A stretch of 64,000 nt of DNA from Microbacterium hydrocarbonoxydans (GTDB lineage Bacteria; Actinomycetota; Actinomycetes; Actinomycetales; Microbacteriaceae), in NCBI RefSeq assembly GCF_011752045.1, contig NZ_JAAKXW010000002.1, positions 434,001 through 498,000 of the forward strand. The letters are read 5' to 3'. Below, in pieces: positions 9,000 to 19,450 of the stretch (position 1 is its first letter; every line of letters starts with the position of its first letter). The translations under genes and the position numbers were made by a program. The notes beneath the pieces were generated by a model, which saw nothing but the letters and a program-made list of their open reading frames with translations, ran no database searches and was not told the DNA's origin.

Positions 9000-10088
9000 A
9001 TGTCGCGTCACCTCCCCATCCGGCCGCTCGGGCTCGCAGCCGGCATCACCGCCGGCGTACTCGCGCTCTCCGGCTGCACCGCCGGCACCGACGACGCCCC
9101 CGAGGGCGCCGGCGATCCGAAGACGCTCGTCGTCAGCACCTTCCCGTTCGGCGTGGAGCAGCTCCAGGAGGCGGTCATCGACCCGTTCACGGAGGCGACC
9201 GGCATCGAGGTCGAGATCGCGACCGGCTCGAACGCCGACCGCCTCTCTCAGCTGCAGCTGGCCGGCGGCGTCGACCCGGGCGTCGACGTGATGCTCATGA
9301 GCGACTTCTACGCGGCTCTCGGCCAGGAGGACGACCTCTTCCAACAGGTCGACGCCGATGCCGTTCCGGCTCTCGCCGAGATCGCCGACTTCGCCCGCGA
9401 GGACGCGTACTTCGGCCCCGCTTACAGCTACCAGCTCAACGGCACGCTCTACCGCACCGACGAGCTCTCCGCCGAAGAGGCCTCCAGCTGGGATCTCTAC
9501 GGGAACGAGGCCTACGCTGGTCAGCTCGCGCTGCCGAACATCTCGGTGACCGCCGGTCAGCTCGCCGTCAGCGGTGTGGCGGCGACCTATGGCGACGGCC
9601 CCTACGACGCCGACACCGCGTTCGCCACGATGGGTGACTGGGCGCCGAACATCCTGCAGTTCTACAGCTCGTCGACCGAGGTCACGAACCTCCTCACGCA
9701 GGGTGAGATCGTCGCGGCCGACGCGCTCAACGGCTTCGCGACCAGCCTGGTCGCGGCGGGTGAGCCGATCGCCTGGGTCGCCCCGTCCAGCGGCGCCTAC
9801 ATGGCGACGAACCGGGCGATGATCCCGACCGGGGCTGCGAACGTCGACGCCGCGCACCAGTTCATCGACTACCTCCTCGGCGTCGAGGCGCAGACGGCGT
9901 CCGCCGCGCTCGTCGGAGACCTCCCGGTCAACCCCGGAGCCGAGATCCCGGCCGAGATCACCGCCGTCGTCGGAGACATCGCCGTCGACCCGGTGGCCGC
10001 AGGCTTCGAGACCCTCGACCCGACCGAGCTCATCCCCACGCGCAACGAGTGGGTCGAGCGCTTCGCCCGCGAGGTCACGGCCCAGTGA
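9000..10088 (+). CDS. Extracellular solute-binding lipoprotein, PotD-like
   Basis: This 362-residue lipoprotein has the signal peptide MSRHLPIRPLGLAAGITAGV ending in lipobox LSGC. The mature part reads as a family 1/PotD-like binding protein (TLVVSTFPFGVEQLQEAVIDPF, then the GSNADRLSQLQLAGG region). GAAAGGACGACACC precedes the ATG. It is the last transport gene of the operon and its stop overlaps the GTG of the deaminase gene. The ligand cannot be read from sequence; the operon partner suggests a purine-like amine or polyamine. Confidence 0.9.
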   Translation: MSRHLPIRPLGLAAGITAGVLALSGCTAGTDDAPEGAGDPKTLVVSTFPFGVEQLQEAVIDPFTEATGIEVEIATGSNADRLSQLQLAGGVDPGVDVMLMSDFYAALGQEDDLFQQVDADAVPALAEIADFAREDAYFGPAYSYQLNGTLYRTDELSAEEASSWDLYGNEAYAGQLALPNISVTAGQLAVSGVAATYGDGPYDADTAFATMGDWAPNILQFYSSSTEVTNLLTQGEIVAADALNGFATSLVAAGEPIAWVAPSSGAYMATNRAMIPTGAANVDAAHQFIDYLLGVEAQTASAALVGDLPVNPGAEIPAEITAVVGDIAVDPVAAGFETLDPTELIPTRNEWVERFAREVTAQ

Positions 10089-11206
10089 GCCCGACCGCAG
10101 GCGCAGTCTCCGCAGGGTGGATCGAACGGCTGCCGAAGGTGGAGCTGCACTGCCACCTGATCGGCGCCGTCCGGGCGACGACGTTCGCCGAGCTCGCGCG
10201 ACGCGAGAAGCTGGACCTCCCGGACGATCCCGAGCGCATCTTCGCCGACATCAACTCCCTGCCTCCGGATCCGGCGCTCTACCGGAACACCGTGATCCCC
10301 GTGCCTCAGGAGCGCTCGGCCGACGAGCCGGAGGTGTCGTACTCGCTCTTCCAGGCGTCGAAGTGGGTGATCGACGCGCTCCGCTCCGCCGACGATCTCA
10401 CCCGCATCGTCTACGAGGCGTTCGAGGACGCACATCGGCAGAGCAACGTGCGTCACCTCGAGCTCTTCTTCGACGACGTGCCGGAGCACCTCGCCTCGCT
10501 CGGGTACGCGGGAAGCGTCGAGGCGTACGCGGAGGGCATCCGGATGGCCGAGCGCGAGTTCGGGATGACGGGACGGATGATCAAGGGAATCGACCGCTCG
10601 AAGAGCGGCGAGGCGGCGCTCGCGCAGGTACGCGAGGTGGTCGACAACCCGCATGAGTACGTCGCCGGAATCGGGCTCGACAATCTCGAGACGGCCGGCC
10701 CTCCGGAGAGGTTCGCCGAGGCGTATCGTCTCGCCGGCGAGGCGGGACTCGGCCGCACCGCGCACTCCTCCGAGCATGTGCCGAGCGCGCAGAACACGAT
10801 CACCTGCCTCGACCTTCTCGGCTGCGACCGCATCGACCACGGCTACTACGTGGTCGAGGACCCGGAGGTCGTGGCACGCGTGCGCGATGAGGGAGTCGTG
10901 TTCACGGTCGGGTCCACGACATCCCGCCGTTCCTGGCGCCCGTGGCGGCGCGCGTCCATCCGGGCCATGATCGACGCCGGGCTGTCGGTGATCCCCTGCT
11001 CCGATGATCCGGGGATGTTCCCGACGACGCTCACGAACGAGTACACGATCCTCTCAGAGCAGATCGGCGCGACTCATGCCCAGCTGCGGGCGATGGCGCT
11101 GCGCGCTGTCGACGCCTCGTGGCTGCCCGCCGCTGAGCGCGACACGCTGCGCGCCGAGGTCGAGGCGGAGATCGACGCGCTCGACGCGGAGTTCGCGCCG
11201 GCCTGA
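10085..11206 (+). CDS. Adenosine-deaminase-family metal-dependent hydrolase
   Basis: This 373-residue protein belongs to the adenosine/adenine deaminase branch of the amidohydrolases. It has the metal motif ELHCHLIGA (His22 and His24), the AHSSEH motif matching the family HxGE, DHGYYVV matching the family HG motif, and CSDDPGMF containing the metal-binding Asp pair. The GTG start at 10085 overlaps the stop of the binding-protein gene, so it is coupled to the importer and probably deaminates the imported compound. The first motif has HCHLIGA where classical enzymes have HVHLDGA, so the substrate may not be adenosine. A strong hairpin follows the stop. Confidence 0.82.
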   Translation: MSPTAGAVSAGWIERLPKVELHCHLIGAVRATTFAELARREKLDLPDDPERIFADINSLPPDPALYRNTVIPVPQERSADEPEVSYSLFQASKWVIDALRSADDLTRIVYEAFEDAHRQSNVRHLELFFDDVPEHLASLGYAGSVEAYAEGIRMAEREFGMTGRMIKGIDRSKSGEAALAQVREVVDNPHEYVAGIGLDNLETAGPPERFAEAYRLAGEAGLGRTAHSSEHVPSAQNTITCLDLLGCDRIDHGYYVVEDPEVVARVRDEGVVFTVGSTTSRRSWRPWRRASIRAMIDAGLSVIPCSDDPGMFPTTLTNEYTILSEQIGATHAQLRAMALRAVDASWLPAAERDTLRAEVEAEIDALDAEFAPA

Positions 11207-11224
11207 GCCGCGTCCGCTCGCGGG

Positions 11225-11270
11225 AGATCCCCGTCAGGAGGTTCCACCGGAACCGTCCTGACGGGGATCT
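11225..11270. terminator. Strong intergenic hairpin, likely bidirectional terminator
   Basis: A 21-bp stem runs from AGATCCCCGTCAGGA to TCCTGACGGGGATCT, continues through GGTTCC/GGAACC, and has one bulged G and an ACC loop. It lies between convergent genes (deaminase ending 11206 and doxX ending 11285), so it should stop transcription from both sides. Only a short T run follows. Confidence 0.8.
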
Positions 11271-11284
11271 TCGTCCTTCCGGGC

Positions 11285-11725
11285 TCAGCTCATCCAGGCG
11301 GGGACCCGGCCCCGCAGGAAGGCTCCGTCGAGCGAGAGGCGCCCGGCGCCGGTGAAGGCGAGCGCGAGCGCGGCGGCCCCGAGGACGGCGACGAACTCGT
11401 AGCCGCCCTCGCCGACCCACAGCCCTGCCGGAAGGTGCACGGCGATGAGCGCGACGATCATGTCGACCGCGAGGAGGACGCCGATGGGTCGGGCGAACAG
11501 GCCGAGGATCAGCAGGATGCCGCCGATGAGCTCGACGAAGGCGACGACGGGTGCGGCGACCTCCGGGAGCGGCACGCCCATGTCGCTGAAGCTGCCGATC
11601 GTGCCGGGGATGGTGAACTCGAAGATCTTCTGCGCGCCATGCGCGGCGAAGACGGCGCCGACGACGATGCGGAGGATGAGGAGGCCGAACGAGGCGGCCG
11701 GAGTGGATGCGGTGGTGTTCGTCAT
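11285..11725 (-). CDS. DoxX family membrane protein
   Basis: This 146-residue protein has four hydrophobic spans and the DoxX opening LLILRIVVGAVFAAHGAQK. It then reads GVPLPEVAAPVVAFVELIGG and LLILGLFARPIGVLLAVDM, which are typical of the family. DoxX proteins are membrane proteins linked to redox or oxidative stress functions in some actinobacteria; the role here is not clear from context. It is divergent from the Pr6Pr-like gene and convergent with the deaminase operon. Confidence 0.88.
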   Translation of the reverse strand: MTNTTASTPAASFGLLILRIVVGAVFAAHGAQKIFEFTIPGTIGSFSDMGVPLPEVAAPVVAFVELIGGILLILGLFARPIGVLLAVDMIVALIAVHLPAGLWVGEGGYEFVAVLGAAALALAFTGAGRLSLDGAFLRGRVPAWMS

Positions 11726-11905
11726 GACGGAGATGTTCCTTCGTGGCAGGACACCGCGCGCAGGCGCGGAGCAGGGGCGATCCCTGCCTCCACGCTAGGA
11801 AGCCGACATTTCCGCGGGCTGTACGTGACGCCGACGACCCGATCGGATCAGGAAGCCTCCGTAGACTCGCTGGAACGGCGAAGGACGGAAGGAGACGCGA
11901 AGACG

Positions 11906-12550
11906 GTGAGGGCACGGACGGTCTTCGGCGCACTGCGCCTGGCCGGCGCGGCCGCCTGCACGGCCGCCCTCGTGCATCGCCTGTTCTGGGGGCTGAGCTC
12001 GCGCACGATCGCGGGCGAGAACTTCCTCGCCTATCTGACCGTGCAGTCGAACTGCGCCCTCGTGATCATCCTGCTGCTGGGCGCAGGACTGGCGTTCTAC
12101 CGTCCCTCCGATCCGCGCTGGTTCTCGGTGGCCCTCGCCCTGGTGCTGACGTGGACGATCACCGCAGGACTCGCCTTCGCGCTGATCGTGTGGCAGGCCG
12201 GCCTGCGCGGCATCCGCGTCGACGTGCCCTGGTCCGACCATCTGCTGCACTTCTGGCTGCCCGCGTGCACCGCCCTCGCGTGGATCCTCACCCCCGGCCA
12301 CCGCGGAGTCCCGTGGTGGGTGGTGCCCGTCTCCCTGACCTTCCCGCTCGGCTGGGGCGGGGTGACGATGTGGCGCGGCCCGTCTGTCGGGTGGTACCCG
12401 TACTACTTCCTCGACCCGCGCCAGGTGTCCGGTCCGCCCGAGTTCCTGCTCACCAGCGGTGTCGCCCTCGCGATCTTCGCGGCGGTCGCGACGGTGCTCG
12501 TCATCATCAGCCGGGTGCGCCCGCGCGGTCAGGTGCCGCTGCCGGTATGA
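11906..12550 (+). CDS. Pr6Pr-like integral membrane protein
   Basis: This 214-residue protein has about six membrane spans and resembles the Pr6Pr / FAR-17a group. Recognisable phrases are NFLAYLTVQSNCALVIILL near the N-terminus and DHLLHFWLPACTALAWIL in the middle. The chosen start is the GTG at 11906, with GGAAGGAG about 12 bases upstream; there is no ATG near the first span. No enzymatic function is established. It is convergent with the amine oxidase gene, which ends 6 bp away. Confidence 0.72.
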   Translation: MRARTVFGALRLAGAAACTAALVHRLFWGLSSRTIAGENFLAYLTVQSNCALVIILLLGAGLAFYRPSDPRWFSVALALVLTWTITAGLAFALIVWQAGLRGIRVDVPWSDHLLHFWLPACTALAWILTPGHRGVPWWVVPVSLTFPLGWGGVTMWRGPSVGWYPYYFLDPRQVSGPPEFLLTSGVALAIFAAVATVLVIISRVRPRGQVPLPV

Positions 12551-12556
12551 CCGGTC

Positions 12557-13927
12557 TCAGCCGCCGGATGCCGTGAACACGGCGAGTGAGGAGAGAGCGG
12601 CGGCGAGCGCGTCGTCGTCATCGAGATCGGCGAACTCCGCGGCGGATGCTCCTCCGACGATGCCGACGAGCACGTTCTCGCCGGTGGCAGGAGCGAGGCT
12701 GTACCAGGTGCGGATCAGCGCCTCGCCGCCGACGACGTGCCAGAGGGCGGCGTCGGTCTCGATGAGCGGCTCGTCGAAGCGGAGCCAGATCGTCTCGATG
12801 CGCCCCATGCCGAGAGCGGCGATGGCCCCTCGGTGGCTGAAGGGCAGCGCCGGAGAGAACTCGATCCCGTCGCTCTGCAGCACGCCGAGCGGCACCGTGA
12901 GGACCACGCGGTCGAAGGACAGCGATTCTCCCGTCGCGATCCCCAGGCTCACACCGCGGTCGTCGTGGGCCACCCGGGACACCGGCGACGACAGGCTCAT
13001 CCTCGCGCCCTCGAGCAGCGAGTCGAAGACGGAGCCGAGATCTCCGAGCGCCACGGTCGGAGACGCGGCGGGAAGCGCGGGCGGGAACCAGGAGGACGCC
13101 TCGTCCGGCGCGATCCCCGTCGATGCGGAGACCGCGGCCAGCAGGGCGGCGAGACCCGGCTCCTCGATGTCGGCGCCGGCCGCGGCGAGGGCGTCGGCGA
13201 GCGAGCTGTCGGCGGGGAGGAGCTGCGCGGCGGCGACGGCATCCGTGATCCGCTGATCCGGCACCGGTTCCACCTCGCCCTCAGCCGAGCGCCAGGCGGG
13301 CGTCTCGAGCGTGGCGGTGCGGATGTCGAGCGCGTCCAGCCGCTCGCCCATCTCCGCACCGTCCTCCCCCACCAGCCAGCCGCCGAGCTGCGCGGGGAAC
13401 GGCCAGGACTCCTCGTCGACCACCGATCGGACGCGGCCGCCGACGCGGTCGCGTCCCTCGAACACGGTCACCTCGAGCCCGGCGGCCAGGAGGCGGGAGA
13501 CCGCTGCCGCCCCGGCGAGCCCGGCGCCGACGACCGCGACCCGCTCGCCCTCGACGGCGACGTCGAGAAGCTCCTCCGCGGCGCGGAGGCCGGAGCGCAG
13601 AGCCGCGGACAGGGTGCCGGGGGCGTCGGCATCCGTCGCCTCACCGGCCATGAACAGGCGGTCCCCGACCGGCGCGGCCAGGGCCTCCCGGGCGCTCGGC
13701 TGGGTGCCGACCGGCGTGAAGCTCGCCGCTCCGCGGGAGAACGGATCGGTCGTCCAGGCGCTGCGGGCGAAGGCGCTCGGCGTGGGCCCGTCACCGCTCG
13801 GCGTCGGCTTCGGCGACGGCGAGGTGGGCGTGGGCGTGGGCACCGGCTCCGGGGTGCAGGAGGCGAGCAGCACCCCCAGGACGCCGGCTCCGGCGCCGAC
13901 CAGCAGAGTGCGCCGCGTCATCCTCAT
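12557..13927 (-). CDS. Lipoprotein flavin amine oxidase with circularly permuted domain order
   Basis: This 456-residue protein has a twin-arginine-like leader (MRMTRRTLLVGAGAG) with lipobox LASC at residues 21-24, then a Pro/Thr/Ser-rich linker to about residue 50. Residues 52-122 (WTTDPFSRGAAS, then RLFMAGEATDADAPGTLSAA) match the segment that normally forms the C-terminal end of monoamine-oxidase-type enzymes. The Rossmann FAD motif GAGLAG (134-139) and GRDRVGGRV follow, and the protein ends where that C-terminal segment would normally begin. So the usual order is circularly permuted in one uninterrupted frame. It should be a membrane-anchored, externally facing FAD oxidase; the amine substrate is unknown. 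Confidence 0.8.
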   Translation of the reverse strand: MRMTRRTLLVGAGAGVLGVLLASCTPEPVPTPTPTSPSPKPTPSGDGPTPSAFARSAWTTDPFSRGAASFTPVGTQPSAREALAAPVGDRLFMAGEATDADAPGTLSAALRSGLRAAEELLDVAVEGERVAVVGAGLAGAAAVSRLLAAGLEVTVFEGRDRVGGRVRSVVDEESWPFPAQLGGWLVGEDGAEMGERLDALDIRTATLETPAWRSAEGEVEPVPDQRITDAVAAAQLLPADSSLADALAAAGADIEEPGLAALLAAVSASTGIAPDEASSWFPPALPAASPTVALGDLGSVFDSLLEGARMSLSSPVSRVAHDDRGVSLGIATGESLSFDRVVLTVPLGVLQSDGIEFSPALPFSHRGAIAALGMGRIETIWLRFDEPLIETDAALWHVVGGEALIRTWYSLAPATGENVLVGIVGGASAAEFADLDDDDALAAALSSLAVFTASGG

Positions 13928-14082
13928 CGTGTCGCAACGATACCGCGCATCGCGCGGCCGGCGGATGCCGTGCCGCCGACGCCGCGCGGAGGTAATTGTT
14001 TTCTCTGGTCCTGGCCGTGGCCCGACGGACAGGATGTGGCCGTCCCCACCGGGACGACGTCGCCCCCCTCGAAGGAGAAGCA

Positions 14083-14490
14083 GTGAAGATCCTGTCCAAG
14101 TCCCTCGCCGTCATCGCCCTCGCCACCGGAATGGTGCTCGCCGCCGGCGTCGCTCCCGCCTCCGCGGCCGACTATGTGAGCGTGCCGGATCGCTACGTGT
14201 ACAACCCCGACGCCACCTATCAGCGGACGCTGCACGACTACTGCACGATGTCGCCCGACGAGTTCTCCGCGCCGGGCACGAACGCGAACTTCCGCGGACC
14301 GTGCGCGCGCCACGACCTGTGCATCATGGACCGCGCGGTCACGCGCTCCACCTGCGACAGCCGCTTCAAGAGCAACCTGCTGCAGCAGTGCGAGCACTAC
14401 TACGGCAGCTGGGATCCGCGCCGGGCAGCCTGCAAGTCCACCGCGCTCACCTACTACGCGGTCGTGTCCGTCAAGACGAAGCTGTCCTGA
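14083..14490 (+). CDS. Secreted prokaryotic phospholipase A2
   Basis: This 135-residue protein has a Sec signal peptide ending ASA at about residue 28. The mature part carries the catalytic motif FRGPCARHDLC (His77-Asp78) of bacterial phospholipase A2. Six cysteines (54, 74, 80, 91, 103, 117) could form three disulfides, consistent with secretion. It starts at GTG 14083 with GAAGGAGAAGCA just upstream. It would hydrolyse the sn-2 ester of phospholipids outside the cell. It stands alone between the amine oxidase and the TetR gene. Confidence 0.85.
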   Translation: MKILSKSLAVIALATGMVLAAGVAPASAADYVSVPDRYVYNPDATYQRTLHDYCTMSPDEFSAPGTNANFRGPCARHDLCIMDRAVTRSTCDSRFKSNLLQQCEHYYGSWDPRRAACKSTALTYYAVVSVKTKLS

Positions 14491-14505
14491 GGCGCGCGGA
14501 CTGCG

Positions 14506-15303
14506 TCACGGCGCCGGCTGCGGAGACTCCGCGGCCGGCGCTTCCGCGTCCGGATCCTCCGCGGCCGGATCCTCCGCGGCCGGCACGAAGAACTCGCGAA
14601 CGAGCCCGGCCACGGCGGCGCCGAACAGGGTCCAGGATTCGTCGGCACGGCCCGGTGCGCTGCGGGTCACGGTCTCGTGCTCGAGTCCCTCCAGCGCCTG
14701 CAGGGCGAACCCCTCCCCCAGCGCCGCCATCGCGGTCGTGAACTGGGTCATCGTGTAGGTCCCGCGCAGCCGCATCCCGTAGCGGCGCATCGCCTCGGAA
14801 TAGAACGCGGTGAACTCGGCGATCGACCGCTCGTGGCGGTCGCGGCTCGCGGCGATCAGCCGGTCGGAGGCCTGCGCGGTCGCCCGCAGCGCCAGCGCGG
14901 CGAGGAAGATCCGCGACGACACCTCGGAGCGGTTCTCGGGCGCGAACGTCGCCATGTGGCGCTCCGCCCCTCGGCGGATGACGTCGTCGAGGTGCTCCGG
15001 CCAGCCTTCGCCGCAGACCACCTCACGGGTGCTCGCGGTCGGCTCGTCGATGCGGCAGCGGATGACGGCGGCGGCGAGCTCGCGCTGGAAGTCCTCCTGG
15101 TCGGCCCAGATGCGGTACGCCGCGCCGGTGGTGAGGCCCGCGATCCGGAGCACCTCCTGGAGGCGGATGTGCGCGACGCCGCTGGTGACGCCGCGGGTGA
15201 GGACGAGGTCCATCGCGATGGCGATCAGCAGGCGCCGGGTCTGCTCCGCGGTGCGTCGCGGCCGAGCCGTGCGCGGCGCGTGTGTCATCCCCCCGGAGTC
15301 CAT
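14506..15303 (-). CDS. TetR-like transcriptional regulator
   Basis: This 265-residue protein has an N-terminal basic region and a TetR-type HTH (IRLQEVLRIAGLTTGAAYRI) followed by an all-helical ligand domain. The C-terminus is a Pro/Ala/acidic tail with repeated AAEDP units, encoded by repeats rich in GCGGCCGGATCC. The start at 15303 lies 7 bp after the hspR stop, with GAGG upstream; an ATG at 15288 is also possible. It may be cotranscribed with the heat-shock operon. Its target is unknown. Confidence 0.8.
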   Translation of the reverse strand: MDSGGMTHAPRTARPRRTAEQTRRLLIAIAMDLVLTRGVTSGVAHIRLQEVLRIAGLTTGAAYRIWADQEDFQRELAAAVIRCRIDEPTASTREVVCGEGWPEHLDDVIRRGAERHMATFAPENRSEVSSRIFLAALALRATAQASDRLIAASRDRHERSIAEFTAFYSEAMRRYGMRLRGTYTMTQFTTAMAALGEGFALQALEGLEHETVTRSAPGRADESWTLFGAAVAGLVREFFVPAAEDPAAEDPDAEAPAAESPQPAP

Positions 15304-15310
15304 CGCGCGC

Positions 15311-15736
15311 TCAGCCTCGATCAGGGTGCCAGAGCACGACCTCGGTGGAGCGGCGGATGCGGCGGCCGCTCGGCACCGGGACGACGCCGGAGGACCCGGC
15401 GGCGAAGACGCGGACGCCGGGGCGGTTCTCCCGCTCGGCGCGCAGCGCGCCCTCCAGCTCGGTGATGCGGCGCCGCAGGGCGCGGTTCTCGTCCTCCAGG
15501 TCGAGCAGCCGCGCGATCGCGGGGAGGCTCATGCCCTCCGAGGAGAGGTGGGCGACCTCGCGGAGCTGCTCGATGTTGCGGGTCGAATAGCGGCGGGAGC
15601 CGCCGGAGGTGCGACCGGGCACGACGAGCCCGATCCGGTCGTACTGCCGCAGCGTCTGCGGGTGCATGCCCGCCAATTCCGCCGCGACGGCGATCGCGAA
15701 CACCGGGGTGTCGGCATCCATGCGCCTGTCAGCCAT
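15311..15736 (-). CDS. hspR: Heat-shock repressor HspR (MerR family)
   Basis: This 141-residue MerR-type protein reads AIAVAAELAGMHPQTLRQYD then GLVVPGRTSGGSRRYS, the HspR signature. A helix that can form a coiled coil follows (DLEDENRALRRRITELEGAL). HspR with DnaK as co-repressor binds HAIR elements; one is present before dnaK. It is the fourth gene of dnaK-grpE-dnaJ-hspR, as in Streptomyces and mycobacteria, giving a feedback loop. Confidence 0.95.
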   Translation of the reverse strand: MADRRMDADTPVFAIAVAAELAGMHPQTLRQYDRIGLVVPGRTSGGSRRYSTRNIEQLREVAHLSSEGMSLPAIARLLDLEDENRALRRRITELEGALRAERENRPGVRVFAAGSSGVVPVPSGRRIRRSTEVVLWHPDRG

Positions 15737-15769
15737 GGTCCTGCACCTCCTGCCCCGGTGTCGCGGTCG

Positions 15770-16750
15770 TCATCGGCGCGCCTTCGCCATCAGGTCGGCG
15801 CGCGGGTTCTCGTTCGGCTCGAGGGCCTGGAACTTCTCCAGCGCCTCGCGTGCGGCCTCGTCGAGGTGCGACGGCACCGCGATCTGGAGCTCGGCGAGCA
15901 GGTCGCCGGTGCCCTTCGTCGTGGTGACCCCGCGGCCCTTGACCCGCAGCACGCGGCCGGACGGGGTGCCGGGGGCGACCCGGAGCTTCACCGGGTCCCC
16001 GCCGAGGGTGGGAACCTCGATGGTCGCGCCGAGCGCGGCCTCCGTGAAGGTCACCGGCACCACGACGCGCAGGTTGAGTCCGTCGCGGGTGAACACCGGA
16101 TGCGGCCGCACCGTGATCTGCACCACGATGTCGCCGTTCTCCCCGCCGTCGGGCGAGGGCCGGCCGCGGCCGCGGAGCTTGATCTTCTGACCGTCGGCGA
16201 CGCCGGCGGGGATCTTCACCTTGAACGGCTTGCCGTCCTCGCCCTGCAGTGTGATGGTCTCGCCGTGCACGGCGGTGGCGAAGTCGATCGTGGTGCGCGC
16301 GGTCACGTCGGCGCCGCGCTGCGGGCCTCCGAAGCCGCGGAACCCGCCAGAGGTCTGCCCGAAGCGTCCGGAGCCGAAGCCGCCCTGCCCCTGGTTGAAC
16401 ATCGCGAAGATGTCCTCGAAGTCGGCGGTCTGTCCGCGCCCCTGCTGGCCGAACCGGCTGAACACGTCCTCGAAGCCGCCCGCACCCGGGCCGCCCGCCG
16501 TGAAGCGGGCGCCCGAGCCCATGGCGCGGATCTCGTCGTACTCCTTGCGCTGCTCCGCGTCGGAGAGCACCGAGTAGGCCTCGCTGATCTCCTTGAACTT
16601 CGCCTCGGCCGCGGCATCCCCCGGGTTGGAGTCCGGGTGGTACTTGCGGGCGAGCTTGCGGTACGTCTTCTTGAGATCGGCGTCGCTGACGTTCTTCGTG
16701 ACCCCGAGGGTCTTGTAGAAGTCCTTGTCGAACCAGTCCTGGCTAGCCAT
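15770..16750 (-). CDS. dnaJ: DnaJ co-chaperone without zinc finger (CbpA-like class)
   Basis: This 326-residue J-protein has an N-terminal J domain with HPD at residues 38-40, a Gly/Phe-rich linker (about 85-145) and a C-terminal substrate domain with IPAGVADGQKIKLRGRG. The four CxxCxGxG zinc repeats of canonical DnaJ are absent, so it is a class II J-protein, normal for the copy within the actinobacterial dnaK operon. It stimulates DnaK ATPase and delivers unfolded clients. It follows grpE by 11 bp. Confidence 0.95.
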   Translation of the reverse strand: MASQDWFDKDFYKTLGVTKNVSDADLKKTYRKLARKYHPDSNPGDAAAEAKFKEISEAYSVLSDAEQRKEYDEIRAMGSGARFTAGGPGAGGFEDVFSRFGQQGRGQTADFEDIFAMFNQGQGGFGSGRFGQTSGGFRGFGGPQRGADVTARTTIDFATAVHGETITLQGEDGKPFKVKIPAGVADGQKIKLRGRGRPSPDGGENGDIVVQITVRPHPVFTRDGLNLRVVVPVTFTEAALGATIEVPTLGGDPVKLRVAPGTPSGRVLRVKGRGVTTTKGTGDLLAELQIAVPSHLDEAAREALEKFQALEPNENPRADLMAKARR

Positions 16751-16761
16751 CGATCACCTGC

Positions 16762-17370
16762 CTACTCGGCCGGAACAGCGACGACGACCTTCGCGGGACG
16801 TAGCTCGATCTCGCCGAGACGGTAGCCCACCTCGACGACCTCGAGCACCGTGGTCTTCTCGGCACCCGGGGTGGGCTGCTGGAAGATCGCCTCGTGGCGC
16901 TGCGGGTCGAACTCCTCGCCCTGCTCGCCGTACGAGACGACCCCGAGCCGCTCCACGACCGCGCGCACCTTCTCGGCGATCACGGCGAAGGGGCTGCCCT
17001 CCACGAGATCGCCGTGCTGCTCGGCCCTGGCGAGGTCGTCGAGCACGGGGATGAGGCCCTTGGCGGCCTCGCCCTTCGCACGCTCGACGTCACGCTCGCG
17101 CTGCTCCTCGGTGCGACGGCGGTAGTTCGCGTACTCGGCGGTCAGGCGCTTCAGGTCGACCAGGAGCGCGTTCTCGGCGTCCTCGATCGGGTCGCCTGCG
17201 GCGGCATCCGCGGTCTGGTCGGCGTTCAGGATGTCGTCGACGGTGAGCTCGTCGTCGGAGCCCTCCGCCGCCCTGGCCTCAGCGGAGTCCGGGTTCTGCG
17301 GCGCGGGGCCGGATGCCTGAGCATCCGACCCCTCCGGAACCTCGTTCTCTTCGAAGTTCTTGTCCGTCAT
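16762..17370 (-). CDS. grpE: GrpE nucleotide exchange factor
   Basis: This 202-residue protein drives ADP release from DnaK. It has an acidic, disordered N-terminus of about 60 residues, a long helix (LKRLTAEYANYRRRTEEQRE), the DDLARAEQHGD region, and a beta domain with QGEEFDPQRHEAIFQQPT. It lies 2 bp after dnaK in the same operon. Confidence 0.96.
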   Translation of the reverse strand: MTDKNFEENEVPEGSDAQASGPAPQNPDSAEARAAEGSDDELTVDDILNADQTADAAAGDPIEDAENALLVDLKRLTAEYANYRRRTEEQRERDVERAKGEAAKGLIPVLDDLARAEQHGDLVEGSPFAVIAEKVRAVVERLGVVSYGEQGEEFDPQRHEAIFQQPTPGAEKTTVLEVVEVGYRLGEIELRPAKVVVAVPAE

Positions 17371-17372
17371 GG

Positions 17373-19344
<1,972 letters not shown>

Positions 19345-19345
19345 C

Positions 19346-19374
19346 CAAAGTTGATATGAATTGGCTCAACTTTG
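19346..19374. promoter_or_regulatory. Second inverted repeat upstream of dnaK
   Basis: CAAAGTTGA and TCAACTTTG form perfect 9-bp arms 11 bp apart, just upstream of the -35 box. The right half also contains GCTCAA-CT-TTGAGC. This may be an additional regulator site or part of the divergent hydrolase promoter; it does not match the HAIR consensus. Confidence 0.5.
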
Positions 19375-19450
19375 AGCGAGGCGGGTCATCCCCGTGCCAG
19401 CGGCCTCGGATGCTGCGCGCGCCGTCGCGCCGCTGTGCGAATGTGGTCCC

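Noticed and set aside
14520..14580. Tandem GCGGCCGGATCC repeats as a possible mobile or regulatory element
   Set aside because: They are in frame at the C-terminus of the TetR gene and encode AAEDP units; this is protein low complexity.
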